A stretch of 36,711 bases of DNA, taken from the NCBI GenBank assembly GCA_947624305.1, contig CANQKC010000030.1, forward strand, positions 1-36,711, in the 5' to 3' direction. Under the pieces are notes generated by a model. That model saw only the letters and a program-made list of their open reading frames with translations. It searched no databases and was not told where the DNA came from. This document shows, in pieces, positions 8,564-16,846 of the stretch. The translations under genes were made by a program, and so were the position numbers. Source of the DNA: an uncultured Monoglobus sp. GTDB taxonomy: Bacteria > Bacillota > Clostridia > Monoglobales > Monoglobaceae. Positions within the stretch are counted from its first letter, which is position 1. Every line of letters starts with the position of its first letter.

Positions 8564-8612
8564 AAATAATATCAAACTGGCTCTTTTTGAATGTTAAATT
8601 ATAATGTAAAAT
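8552..8612 (+). promoter_or_regulatory. second copy of the operator-like direct repeat, before the secreted GH95 gene
   Basis: CTGGCCCCATA (8552-8562) and ACTGGCTCT (8576-8584) reproduce the repeats at 5487 and 5511, again with 25 bp between CTGG starts. A TAAAAT (8607-8612) falls at exactly the offset of the upstream -10 (55 bp after the first repeat begins); an overlapping TATAAT lies at 8600-8605. The first repeat is embedded in the end of the preceding coding sequence. It may drive the downstream gene, or be a relic of tandem duplication. Confidence 0.5.
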
Positions 8613-8659
8613 AAAATCATTAAATTATAAATTCGGTGATTTAGCGGAGCGAATGATTG

Positions 8660-8828
8660 ACACCTCATCCGAGCGCCTTCGGCGCCCATCTTCCCCTCAA
8701 GGGGAAGGCAAAAGAGGCTTCCCCCCCTTGAGGGAACGGCAAAATAGGCTCGCCCCTTGGGGAGAGCTGTCAGCGAAGCTGACTGAGAGGGGTATCCTAT
8801 TCGCTATTCACTAATTACTAATCACTAC
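8660..8828. repeat. composite intergenic repeat island 2
   Basis: This fills the leader of the secreted GH95 gene. It includes the ACACCTCATC module (8660-8709) with a central GCGCC-ttc-GGCGC hairpin and the CTTCCCCTCAAGGGGAAG palindrome, a CGCCCCTTGGGG/CTGTCAGCGAAGCTGACTG hairpin module (about 8750-8792), and an inverted copy of the short ATTAGTGATTAG/GCGAATAG tract (about 8799-8827). The island stops just before the ribosome binding site TAGGAGG at 8831. Confidence 0.8.
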
Positions 8829-8844
8829 GTTAGGAGGAATTTTT

Positions 8845-11800
8845 ATGTTAAAAAGATTGTTGGCGTCCGCTCTGTCGGCGGCAATGGTTCTGACGGCGGC
8901 TCCCGCGGTTTTCGCCGAGACCGAAAGCGTTGACTCCGCCGCGGCGGAAACAGCGGCGGCAAAGTTCGACCCCGAAACCACGATGTGGACAAACAGGACC
9001 ATCGAGGATGTGCTGGCCCAGACCGGTAAGTACAAGACCGTGCAGGAGGTTGACCCCAACGCGGCCAAGAGCGAGGACGCTCTCAAGATCCAGAATCCCT
9101 ACGGCAAGCCAGGCGAGTATTATGAGAGCTGGGACTATTCCGAGTTTGTGTGGACCAACTTCTATCCTATCGGCAACGGCCGCATGGCGGGCATGGTTGC
9201 CGGAGGAATTGACAACGAGGTCATCCAGATCAACGAGGACACCTGCTGGGACGGCTCGCCCTACGGAACCGTGGTTGACGAGAACGGAAACACGATCAGC
9301 ACCGCCAAGCAGGCCTACGAGGCGAAAGGCAAGCTCACCGTCAAGGACGGCACGTTCACGAGCGGCAGCAAGCCCGAAAACTGGAGATATTTCCGCGGCG
9401 CGGACGAGAACGGCAATCCCGCCGAGATAGGCGCGGCGAACGTTCTGGTCGGCGATGAGGCGTTCAGAACAAATTATCCCGATTTTGCGAACAAGAGCAT
9501 CGCAAATCAGGCGCTTAACATAAACAACGCCAAGGACCAGGCGGCAGTCCAGGACCGCTGGAGCATGGAGAAAATGGTTGAGGCGACCTTCCTCGGCACT
9601 CCCTCAAAACAGAGAGCGTATAAGTCGTTCGCAGAGGTTTTCCTTAACTTCGGCCACAAGAGCAGCGAGGCGGCGAATTACACAAAGAGCCTTGATATGG
9701 AGACCGGCATAGTCACGGTCGAGTATGATTTCGGCGGCGCGCACTATAAGCGCGAGAGCTTTGCCAGCTATCCCGACCAGGTCGTTGTCACTCATGTTGA
9801 GTCGAGCGAGGCGGCTGATTTTTCGGCGGAGCTTCACACCTATCACGAGCAGAACGGATATTATACGTACGAAAAGATAAGCGACAAAGAGGTCAAAGTC
9901 CGCGCAGCCGTCTATAACGGCAACAAGGACAACAATATAGCACAGACCAACATGATAAACTTTGAGGCGCATATGTATCTTGACGGCGACGGCAGCTTTT
10001 CGGTGGCGGACGACAACAAGACGGTCAACGTTAAAGGCGGAACAAGCAATACGATATACGTTGTCGGCGCGACCAACTATGTCGATTACAAGACGCTTGA
10101 CAACTCAAAGCCCGCGGCGGACTGTGAGTATTACATGAACAACGTGAAGTCCAAGACCTACGAGCAGATCAAGTCACGCCACCTTGCCGACTTTACCGAG
10201 CAGTTCTCAAAGACAGACCTGACGCTCGCAAACGCCGAGGGCAAGGACTATTCTGACACTCCCACCGAGGAGCGCGTGCGCGAGCCCAAGGACGGCAAGT
10301 CGGGCTTCCTGCTCGGCGCAGCTTCAAAAACAGCCGACGCCAACAAGAACGGCGTGAGATCAACATACTCGGACGGCGACAATCAGCTCGCGGCGCTTGA
10401 GTTCAACTACGGCAAATATCTGATACTTTCCGGCTCGCGCGACGGCAGAGCGGCGAGCGGCGAGGGCGAGATCAATATCCCCGAGAGCCAGCCGCTTAAC
10501 CTTACCGGAAAGTGGAATGCTGCGTTCTCCGCTTCATGGAACGGAAAATACACGATAAACATCAACACCGAAATGAACTACTGGGCGGCTCAGCCCCTTA
10601 ACATAGGCGACAGCGAGCGTCCGTTTATCGACACGTTTAAAGAACTCGCGGAGAGCGGAAGCTACACCGCCGAGTATCAGTACGGCATAGGAGACAGCTC
10701 GACATATCAGCCCGGCGATCCGTGGGTAATGCACCATAACTATGACCTGTGGCGCGGCACACAGCCGATAGATAACGCGACAGCGGGTCTGTGGCCCACG
10801 GGCGGAGCGTGGCTGCTCGATCATGCTTGGCAGTACTATAAATTCAACAAGGACGAGGCTTATCTCGCCGAGGTCTATCCCTACATGGTGGGCGCGGCCA
10901 AGTTCTTCACGCAGTTCCTGGTTGTAGACCCCAAGACCGGCTATCTGATCACAGCCGCGTCTTGCTCGCCCGAGCAGGGCGGCGTTCAGCCCGGCCCCGC
11001 GATGGATACCCAGCTTGTGAGGAACCTCTATGACATGGTTCGGCAGGCGAGCAAGATATTGGGCAAAGAGCAGGAGAACGCCGATCTGCTTGCGAAAATC
11101 GACGAGCAGATGCCCTCGAGCTATCTCGCCGACGAGCAGGGCAAGGTCGCTCCGAACGTTATTGACAAAGCGGGCCTGATAAGCGAGTGGGTGCGCGGCG
11201 ACGTAACCTTCGATATTTCAAAGAGAGACAGCGGCCAGTGGAGCGTTACAAACCCGTTTAAGAACAACGAGAAAACGCAGGTATACGATCACGGCGCAAG
11301 CAACACCACAAATCACAGACATTGCTCGCACCTTTGGGAGATATTCCCGGGAACGCATCTGAGCGGCTACAGCGACGACCCGAATGAGCAGAAGATATTC
11401 AAGGCGTACCAGAAATCGGTATCGGCCAGAAGCACCGGCAGCGGCCAGGGCTGGGGCCTCGCGTGGAGAATTAACTTGAACGCGAGAGCGCTGGACGGCA
11501 ACGCGGCCTCGACAATGCTCGAGCAGCTGTTCACCACCAGAACCTCGCCCAACCTGTTCGACCAGCACCCGAATTTCCAGATCGACGGAAACTACGGCGC
11601 GACATCGGGTATACTCGAAATGCTCGTCCAGAGCCACGACGGCGCGATAACGCTGCTTCCCGCTCTGCCCGACAAGTGGACGGCAGGCTCATACAAGGGC
11701 TTTAAGACCCGCGAGGGCGCGACGGTCGACCTTTCATGGAGCGGCTCAAAGCCCACCGAGGCCAAAATACACGCGCTTGAAACAAAGGACATCAGCGTGC

Positions 11801-12708
11801 GCTCAAAGTACATGTCCGAGGCGCAGATCACCGACGAGAGCGGAAACGCGGTTGCGGCCACGCTGAACGATGACAGAACAATGGCTACATTCCCCGCCCA
11901 AGCGGGCAAGACCTACACGATAACAAACTTCGGCTCAAACGTTACCGAGGGCAATAAGACTTATAAGACTGCCGACGTCAAAGAGTTCTATTCAAGCGAC
12001 GGAAAGAGTTCAAATCAACCCAAGCCCTCAAGCGCGGGCATAGGAACGCTTAAAAATCTTGACGGCGTTAAAGTAGGCTACGCGGTAAACGACGTTGACT
12101 TTGACGGCCTCAAGAGCCTCACGCTCAATATGGCGTCCGTAAGATACGACAACACATATATCGCCGTTATGGTTGACACTGTGGACGGAACCGAGATCGC
12201 GAAGCAGCTGATAACGACCGGAGACAATGTCCTTGACCTTAAAAATACCGCAAATATAGCCGGAACCCATAAGATATGGCTGCTGTTCTGGCAGGATCCG
12301 TTTGACGGCGGCGAGTCGATAAACCACAAATATCTCGGCGACTCAAGCGACCTGACCGGATTTTACAGCAAGACCACAGGCGGCGATCCCACAACGCCTC
12401 CGACACCGACCGATAAACCCGCAAGCTATGACTACGAGATCACAAGCGCGGCATACGGCGCGGACGGCACTCTCGGCGTAAGCCTCAAATACAGCGGAAC
12501 CGAGACGGGCCCCAAGGCCAAGCTGATGATCGGCGTGTACGACGAGAGCGACGAAAAGGTCATGCTCGACTCGGCGGTATACGACATAGAGGGCGCGGAC
12601 GTTAAAAACCTCGACTTCAAAAAGCCCTCGGGCGGCAAAGTAAAGCTGTATGTCTGGGACGGCACTGACACGATCGAACCGAAAAGTGCGGTTTATGACG
12701 TAAAATAA
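8845..12708 (+). CDS. secreted multidomain GH95 glycoside hydrolase (alpha-L-fucosidase type)
   Basis: The 1287-aa product starts with a signal peptide (about 1-24, cleavage after AVFA). A GH95 catalytic region spans about 38-1010 with the same landmarks as the gene before it: Asn572/Asn574, Glu710 in SPEQGG and Asp914 in FQIDGN. Much of the core looks about three-quarters identical by eye to the upstream paralogue. After the catalytic part come a possible carbohydrate-binding beta-sandwich (about 1037-1175; note GTHKIWLLFW), a Pro/Thr linker (PTTPPTPTDK) and a C-terminal domain (about 1192-1287) with KVKLYVWDG. A similar ending occurs in the pectate lyase at 28634. There is no visible cell-wall anchor. 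It probably removes fucose or a related sugar from polymers outside the cell. The start is fixed by TAGGAGGA and the signal peptide. Confidence 0.92.
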   Translation: MLKRLLASALSAAMVLTAAPAVFAETESVDSAAAETAAAKFDPETTMWTNRTIEDVLAQTGKYKTVQEVDPNAAKSEDALKIQNPYGKPGEYYESWDYSEFVWTNFYPIGNGRMAGMVAGGIDNEVIQINEDTCWDGSPYGTVVDENGNTISTAKQAYEAKGKLTVKDGTFTSGSKPENWRYFRGADENGNPAEIGAANVLVGDEAFRTNYPDFANKSIANQALNINNAKDQAAVQDRWSMEKMVEATFLGTPSKQRAYKSFAEVFLNFGHKSSEAANYTKSLDMETGIVTVEYDFGGAHYKRESFASYPDQVVVTHVESSEAADFSAELHTYHEQNGYYTYEKISDKEVKVRAAVYNGNKDNNIAQTNMINFEAHMYLDGDGSFSVADDNKTVNVKGGTSNTIYVVGATNYVDYKTLDNSKPAADCEYYMNNVKSKTYEQIKSRHLADFTEQFSKTDLTLANAEGKDYSDTPTEERVREPKDGKSGFLLGAASKTADANKNGVRSTYSDGDNQLAALEFNYGKYLILSGSRDGRAASGEGEINIPESQPLNLTGKWNAAFSASWNGKYTININTEMNYWAAQPLNIGDSERPFIDTFKELAESGSYTAEYQYGIGDSSTYQPGDPWVMHHNYDLWRGTQPIDNATAGLWPTGGAWLLDHAWQYYKFNKDEAYLAEVYPYMVGAAKFFTQFLVVDPKTGYLITAASCSPEQGGVQPGPAMDTQLVRNLYDMVRQASKILGKEQENADLLAKIDEQMPSSYLADEQGKVAPNVIDKAGLISEWVRGDVTFDISKRDSGQWSVTNPFKNNEKTQVYDHGASNTTNHRHCSHLWEIFPGTHLSGYSDDPNEQKIFKAYQKSVSARSTGSGQGWGLAWRINLNARALDGNAASTMLEQLFTTRTSPNLFDQHPNFQIDGNYGATSGILEMLVQSHDGAITLLPALPDKWTAGSYKGFKTREGATVDLSWSGSKPTEAKIHALETKDISVRSKYMSEAQITDESGNAVAATLNDDRTMATFPAQAGKTYTITNFGSNVTEGNKTYKTADVKEFYSSDGKSSNQPKPSSAGIGTLKNLDGVKVGYAVNDVDFDGLKSLTLNMASVRYDNTYIAVMVDTVDGTEIAKQLITTGDNVLDLKNTANIAGTHKIWLLFWQDPFDGGESINHKYLGDSSDLTGFYSKTTGGDPTTPPTPTDKPASYDYEITSAAYGADGTLGVSLKYSGTETGPKAKLMIGVYDESDEKVMLDSAVYDIEGADVKNLDFKKPSGGKVKLYVWDGTDTIEPKSAVYDVK

Positions 12709-12743
12709 TAATTTAAAAATTATTATAGATTTCTTCCCAAGAG

Positions 12744-12769
12744 AAAGGCGGGGCCAAGGCTCCGCCTTT
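12744..12769 (+). terminator. terminator-like hairpin after the secreted GH95 gene
   Basis: AAAGGCGGGGCC and GGCTCCGCCTTT form a 12-bp stem including one G-U pair and a tight AA loop, 35 bases after the stop. The following bases (CCGCTG) are not a U-tract, so termination would rely on the A/T arms. Confidence 0.55.
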
Positions 12770-12819
12770 CCGCTGTTTGCGGGCGCTGCGGAGTGAATTA
12801 AAAATTTTTTATAAAACAG

Positions 12820-12848
12820 TGGATTTTGCGGAGCGGGTGTGTTACAAT
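12820..12848 (+). promoter_or_regulatory. probable extended -10 promoter of the phosphatase/GTPase operon
   Basis: TACAAT (12843-12848) preceded by TG at the extended position is the best promoter candidate, about 40 bases before the phosphatase start. The -35 position (TGGATT) is weak. Confidence 0.4.
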
Positions 12849-12888
12849 GTTATTCGGATAAACCGTTTATTTTGGAGGATCAAAGACA

Positions 12889-13335
12889 ATGACGAAAATA
12901 TTATTCGTGTGCCACGGCAATATTTGCAGGTCGCCTATGGCTGAGTTTTTGCTTAAGGATATGGTAAAAAAGGCCGGGCGGGCCGATGAGTTTCTGATCG
13001 AGTCAGCCGCGACGAGCTATGAGGAGATCGGCAATCCGGTGCATCCGGGCACCAAGCGCAAGCTGGCCGAGCACGGGATCTCGGCCAAGGGCAAGCGGGC
13101 GCGCAAGCTTGTCAACTCGGACTATGACGATTATGATCTATTTATCGGCATGGACGGCGCCAATATCCGCAACATGAAGCGGATATTCGGCGGCGACCCG
13201 GAGGGAAAGGTCAGGCTCATGCTTGAATACGCGGGCCTTTCGCGCGATGTCGCCGACCCGTGGTACACCGGAAATTTTGACGTTACATACGACGATATTA
13301 TGCTGGGCCTTGAGGGACTGATGAAGGAGATTTAA
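12889..13335 (+). CDS. low-molecular-weight protein-tyrosine phosphatase
   Basis: This 148-aa protein has the low-molecular-weight phosphatase P-loop CHGNICRS at the N-terminus (nucleophile Cys8, Arg14) and the general-acid motif DPWY with Asp123 near the C-terminus, so both catalytic elements are intact. The length is normal for the family. Bacterial members remove phosphate from tyrosine (or arginine) on proteins, and many act on kinases or exopolysaccharide enzymes; the target here is unknown. A TTGGAGGAT site precedes the ATG. The next gene begins after a single base, so the two are almost certainly translationally coupled, which links this phosphatase to the ribosomal GTPase-nuclease fusion. 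Confidence 0.93.
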   Translation: MTKILFVCHGNICRSPMAEFLLKDMVKKAGRADEFLIESAATSYEEIGNPVHPGTKRKLAEHGISAKGKRARKLVNSDYDDYDLFIGMDGANIRNMKRIFGGDPEGKVRLMLEYAGLSRDVADPWYTGNFDVTYDDIMLGLEGLMKEI

Positions 13336-13336
13336 T

Positions 13337-15970
13337 ATGAAAAGGATCGTGTTCGGAATACTGGCGCATGTGGACTCGGGCAAGACCACCCTGTCCGAGG
13401 CCTTGCTGTACCTCAGCGGCGAGATACGCCGCAGAGGCAGGGTCGACCACGGCGACGCGTTTCTTGACACCAACAGGATCGAGCGCGAGCGAGGGATCAC
13501 AATATTTTCAAAACAGGCGGTGTTCGGCTATAAAGGCACCGAGTTTACTTTGGTAGACACCCCGGGCCACACCGATTTTTCCGGAGAGGCCGAGCGCGCT
13601 CTCGGCGCGCTTGACTACGCAGTGCTTGTCATAAGCGGCAGAGACGGCGTTCAGAGCCACACCGAGACTCTGTGGCGGCTGCTTGAGCGTTACAATGTGC
13701 CAACCTTTATATTCGTGAACAAAATGGATCTTGACGGAACCGACAGAGGCGCGCTTATGGCGGAGCTTAAAAAGCGGCTCGGAGACGGCTGCCTTGACTT
13801 TGCTGAAGTCGGAACTCCGGAATTTGACGAGGCCGCCGCCATGTGCGGCGAGGCGCTGCTTGACGCCTATCTCGGAGGCGGGATAGGCAAGGCCGAACTC
13901 ATTCGCGCGATCGCCGAACGCGGGATATTCCCGTGCTTTTTCGGCTCGGCCTTAAAATGCGAGGGCGTCGAGGAGCTTCTGGACTCTCTCTCGGAGTACG
14001 CCGAGCCTCCGGAATATAAGCCCGAGTTTGCGGCGCGGGTCTTTAAAATATCCGAGGACGAGCGCGGCGCGCGGCTGACGCATATTAAAATAACCGGCGG
14101 CTCGCTCAAGGTCAAGGAGGTCATAAGCGGCGAGGACCGCGGTGGCGAGCCGTTCAGCGAGAAGATCGACGCGATACGGATATACTCCGGCGAGAAATTT
14201 GAAACGCCGGACGAGGCCTTTGCCGGTCAGGTCTGCGCGGTGCAGGGCCTCACAAAAACCTATCCGGGGCAGGGCCTTGGCGCGGAAGAAAATCTCGGCG
14301 GGTCGCTGCTGAACCCTGTACTGTCATACAGGGTGCGGCTGCCCGAGGGAACGGACGTCCACGCCGCCTTGCGCAGCCTGCGAATACTTGAGGAAGAGGA
14401 GCCCCAGCTTGACATAATCTGGAACGAGCAGCTTCGCGAGATACGCATGCGGCTCATGGGCGAGATACAGATCGAGGTGCTGCGGCGGGTCATTCTCGAG
14501 CGGTTCAATCTTGAGGTCGAGTTTGAGCGCGGCGGTATAGCGTATAAGGAGACGATCTCAAACATTGTCGAGGGCGTCGGCCACTACGAGCCTCTGCGCC
14601 ACTACGCCGAGGTGCACCTTATTCTGGAGCCCGGCAAGCGGGGCAGCGGCGTGAAATTTTTCACCAAATGCAGCGAGGACAAGCTTGACCGAAACTGGCA
14701 GCGGCTCATCATGACGCATCTCAAGGAAAAAACTCATTTGGGCGTGCTGACGGGTTCGCCGATCACCGATATAAAAATAACGCTCGCATCGGGCAGAGCG
14801 CACAAAAAGCACACAGAGGGCGGCGACTTTCGCCAGGCCACATACCGTGCGGTGCGGCAGGGGCTCAGGCAGGCCGAGAGCGTGCTGCTTGAGCCGTGGT
14901 ACGACCTTAGGATAGAGGTTCCGTCCGAGTGCGTGGGCAGGGCGATGAGCGACGTGATCGCCGCGGGAGGACGGGTCGAGCCGCCAGCGACCGACGGCGA
15001 GACCGCGGTGCTGACGGGCGCGGCGCCAGTTAAAAAAATGCTTGACTACGGCGCGGAGCTCGCGGCCTATACAGCGGGCCGCGGCAGGCTGACGCGTATT
15101 CCGGGCGGATATTTTCCCTGCGCCGACGCGGAGAGCGTGATCGAGGAAATAGGCTACGACTGCGACGCCGACACCGACAACACGGCGGACTCGGTCTTTT
15201 GCTCGCACGGCGCGGGATACGCGGTGCGTTGGGACGAGGTCCCCGAGCATATGCATCTTGAGAGCGCGCTGAAGCGCGAGGCGGAGCCCGCCGCGGCTCC
15301 CGGGCGCAATCGGGCCAAGGAATTTGTTGACAGCATTGCCGCCGACAAGGAGCTTATGCGGATATTCGAGCGCACCTACGGTCCGATCCGCCGCGCGGAG
15401 AATAACGACGAGCCCGCGCGCCGCTCAAGCGCGGTCATGCCTTCCACGTCCTCAAGACGCGTGTCGGCTGCCGAAAAAAGAAGGCAAAACGGCGGAGACT
15501 ACCTTCTGGTTGACGGCTACAACATAATTTTCGCGTGGGACGAGCTTAAAAAATACGCCGACGACAGCATGGAAACCGCGCGCATGAAGCTGGCGGATAT
15601 TCTTTGCAATTACCGCGGCTTTAAAAAATGTGAGGTGATCCTGGTCTACGACGCGTATAAGGTGAAAAACAACCCCGGCGAGGTCGAGCGCTATCACAAT
15701 ATTGATATAGTGTACACAAAAGAGCGCGAGACCGCCGACATGTATATCGAAAAAACCTCGCACAGGCTGAGCAAAAACAACCGCGTCCGCGTGGCGACGT
15801 CGGACGGGCTTGAGCAGCTGATAATTCTGGGCGGCGGCGCGCTGCGGATCTCAGCCTCTGATCTGAAGGCGGAGATCGACGAGGCCAAAAGCGAGATCGC
15901 CGATTATATGAGATCGCTTGATCTCGGGAACCGTCTGGAAAATCCTGTTATCGCGGATGACGCCGAATAA
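13337..15970 (+). CDS. TetM/EF-G-like ribosomal GTPase fused to a YacP/Rae1-like NYN ribonuclease
   Basis: The 877-aa product joins two translation-related modules. Residues 1 to about 650 follow the tetracycline ribosomal-protection/EF-G plan: G1 AHVDSGKTT (10-18), G2 RGITI (52-56), G3 DTPGH (74-78), G4 NKMD (128-131), then beta-barrel and EF-G domain III-V-like regions. A charged linker (about 655-720) leads to a domain (721 to about 862) matching YacP/Rae1: LLVDGYN (Asp726), VYDAYKV (Asp772), TKERETAD (Asp801) and ATSDG (Asp823). In B. subtilis, Rae1 is an endonuclease that cuts mRNA in the ribosomal A site, and TetM-like proteins bind near the same site. I infer a ribosome-rescue or mRNA-cutting factor rather than a true tetracycline resistance protein. 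It overlaps no neighbour and lies 1 base after the phosphatase gene. Confidence 0.9.
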   Translation: MKRIVFGILAHVDSGKTTLSEALLYLSGEIRRRGRVDHGDAFLDTNRIERERGITIFSKQAVFGYKGTEFTLVDTPGHTDFSGEAERALGALDYAVLVISGRDGVQSHTETLWRLLERYNVPTFIFVNKMDLDGTDRGALMAELKKRLGDGCLDFAEVGTPEFDEAAAMCGEALLDAYLGGGIGKAELIRAIAERGIFPCFFGSALKCEGVEELLDSLSEYAEPPEYKPEFAARVFKISEDERGARLTHIKITGGSLKVKEVISGEDRGGEPFSEKIDAIRIYSGEKFETPDEAFAGQVCAVQGLTKTYPGQGLGAEENLGGSLLNPVLSYRVRLPEGTDVHAALRSLRILEEEEPQLDIIWNEQLREIRMRLMGEIQIEVLRRVILERFNLEVEFERGGIAYKETISNIVEGVGHYEPLRHYAEVHLILEPGKRGSGVKFFTKCSEDKLDRNWQRLIMTHLKEKTHLGVLTGSPITDIKITLASGRAHKKHTEGGDFRQATYRAVRQGLRQAESVLLEPWYDLRIEVPSECVGRAMSDVIAAGGRVEPPATDGETAVLTGAAPVKKMLDYGAELAAYTAGRGRLTRIPGGYFPCADAESVIEEIGYDCDADTDNTADSVFCSHGAGYAVRWDEVPEHMHLESALKREAEPAAAPGRNRAKEFVDSIAADKELMRIFERTYGPIRRAENNDEPARRSSAVMPSTSSRRVSAAEKRRQNGGDYLLVDGYNIIFAWDELKKYADDSMETARMKLADILCNYRGFKKCEVILVYDAYKVKNNPGEVERYHNIDIVYTKERETADMYIEKTSHRLSKNNRVRVATSDGLEQLIILGGGALRISASDLKAEIDEAKSEIADYMRSLDLGNRLENPVIADDAE

Positions 15971-16000
15971 AAAACGCCTCTTCCAGAAAACGGAAGAGGC
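15971..16000 (-). terminator. terminator of the tatD-exoA operon
   Basis: A 9-bp stem GCCTCTTCC (15976-15984) / GGAAGAGGC (15992-16000) with a 7-nt loop is followed on the minus strand by GTTTTTTATT. It lies 16 bases after the exoA stop and its U-tract reaches the stop of the convergent GTPase fusion. Plus-strand termination would lack a U-tract. Confidence 0.8.
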
Positions 16001-16016
16001 AAAATTATACAGCGCG

Positions 16017-16778
16017 TTATTCTATGCAAAGCTCGACCGGGCAGTGGTCGGAGCCGAATATTTCCTGATGTATGGCCGCCGATCTCAGGCGGTCTTTTAG
16101 CTTGTCCGAGGCTATGAAGTAGTCGATCCGCCATCCGGCGTTCTTTTCTCTGGCGCGGAAGCGATACGACCACCACGAATACTCGCCCTCGGCGTCGGGG
16201 TAAAAATATCTGTATGTGTCGATATAGCCCATATCGAGCAGATTTGTCATTTCCGCGCGCTCCTCGTCGGTAAAGCCCGCGTTTCTGCGGTTGGTTTTCG
16301 GGTTTTTGAGGTCGATCTCCTCATGCGCCACATTGAGGTCGCCGCAGATTATAACGGGTTTTTTGCTCTCGAGTGCGGTAATATATTCGCGGAATGCTTT
16401 TTCCCACTCGATCCGATAGTCGAGGCGCCTGAGCTCGTTCTGGGAGTTGGGCGTGTAGCAGGTGATCAAATAATAATCCTCAAACTCGGCGGTGATAAGC
16501 CGCCCTTCGGCGTCATGCTCGGGAACTCCCATGCCGTAGGCGACGGACAGCGGCTCGTCCTTGGTGAACAGCGCCACGCCCGAATAGCCCTTTTTCTCGG
16601 CGTAATTCCAGAAATCGTGATAGCCGCCGAGCGTTTCCGAAAGGTCGATCTGGCCCTCCTGGAGCTTGGTTTCCTGAATGCAGAACGCGTCGGCGTCCGC
16701 CTCTTTGAAATAGTCGCAAAATCCTTTCTGAACGCAGGCCCGCAGCCCGTTAACGTTCCAGGATATAAATTTTTTCAT
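16017..16778 (-). CDS. exoA: exodeoxyribonuclease III / AP endonuclease
   Basis: This is a 253-aa Mg-dependent DNA repair nuclease of the exonuclease III family, which cuts at abasic sites and trims 3' ends. The sequence shows the usual motif series: WNVNGLRA (start), QETK with Glu36, YTPNS, GDLNVAH, WRIDYF and the C-terminal GSDHCPVEL with the catalytic Asp-His pair. All key residues are present and the length is typical. It follows tatD by 68 bases on the same strand with no terminator between, so the two are probably one operon started from the symmetric promoter near 17650. GAAAGGAAA lies before the ATG. Confidence 0.96.
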   Translation of the reverse strand: MKKFISWNVNGLRACVQKGFCDYFKEADADAFCIQETKLQEGQIDLSETLGGYHDFWNYAEKKGYSGVALFTKDEPLSVAYGMGVPEHDAEGRLITAEFEDYYLITCYTPNSQNELRRLDYRIEWEKAFREYITALESKKPVIICGDLNVAHEEIDLKNPKTNRRNAGFTDEERAEMTNLLDMGYIDTYRYFYPDAEGEYSWWSYRFRAREKNAGWRIDYFIASDKLKDRLRSAAIHQEIFGSDHCPVELCIE

Positions 16779-16846
16779 AGCGTTGTTTCCTTTCGTAAAA
16801 AATAATGGTTGACGTTTTTTGCGCCGCAGCGGGCGGTACAGTGCCC

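Noticed and set aside
11218..11637. 139-codon antisense frame in the second GH95 gene
   Set aside because: Shadow of the sense frame, no start signals.
14558..15256. 232-codon antisense frame in the GTPase fusion
   Set aside because: Shadow of a strongly supported gene; His/Arg-rich product with no domain.
13337..15970. Straight call as a tetracycline resistance gene
   Set aside because: The GTPase half is similar to TetM-type proteins, but the fused NYN nuclease, the chromosomal setting and absence of mobile elements make a housekeeping or rescue role more likely.
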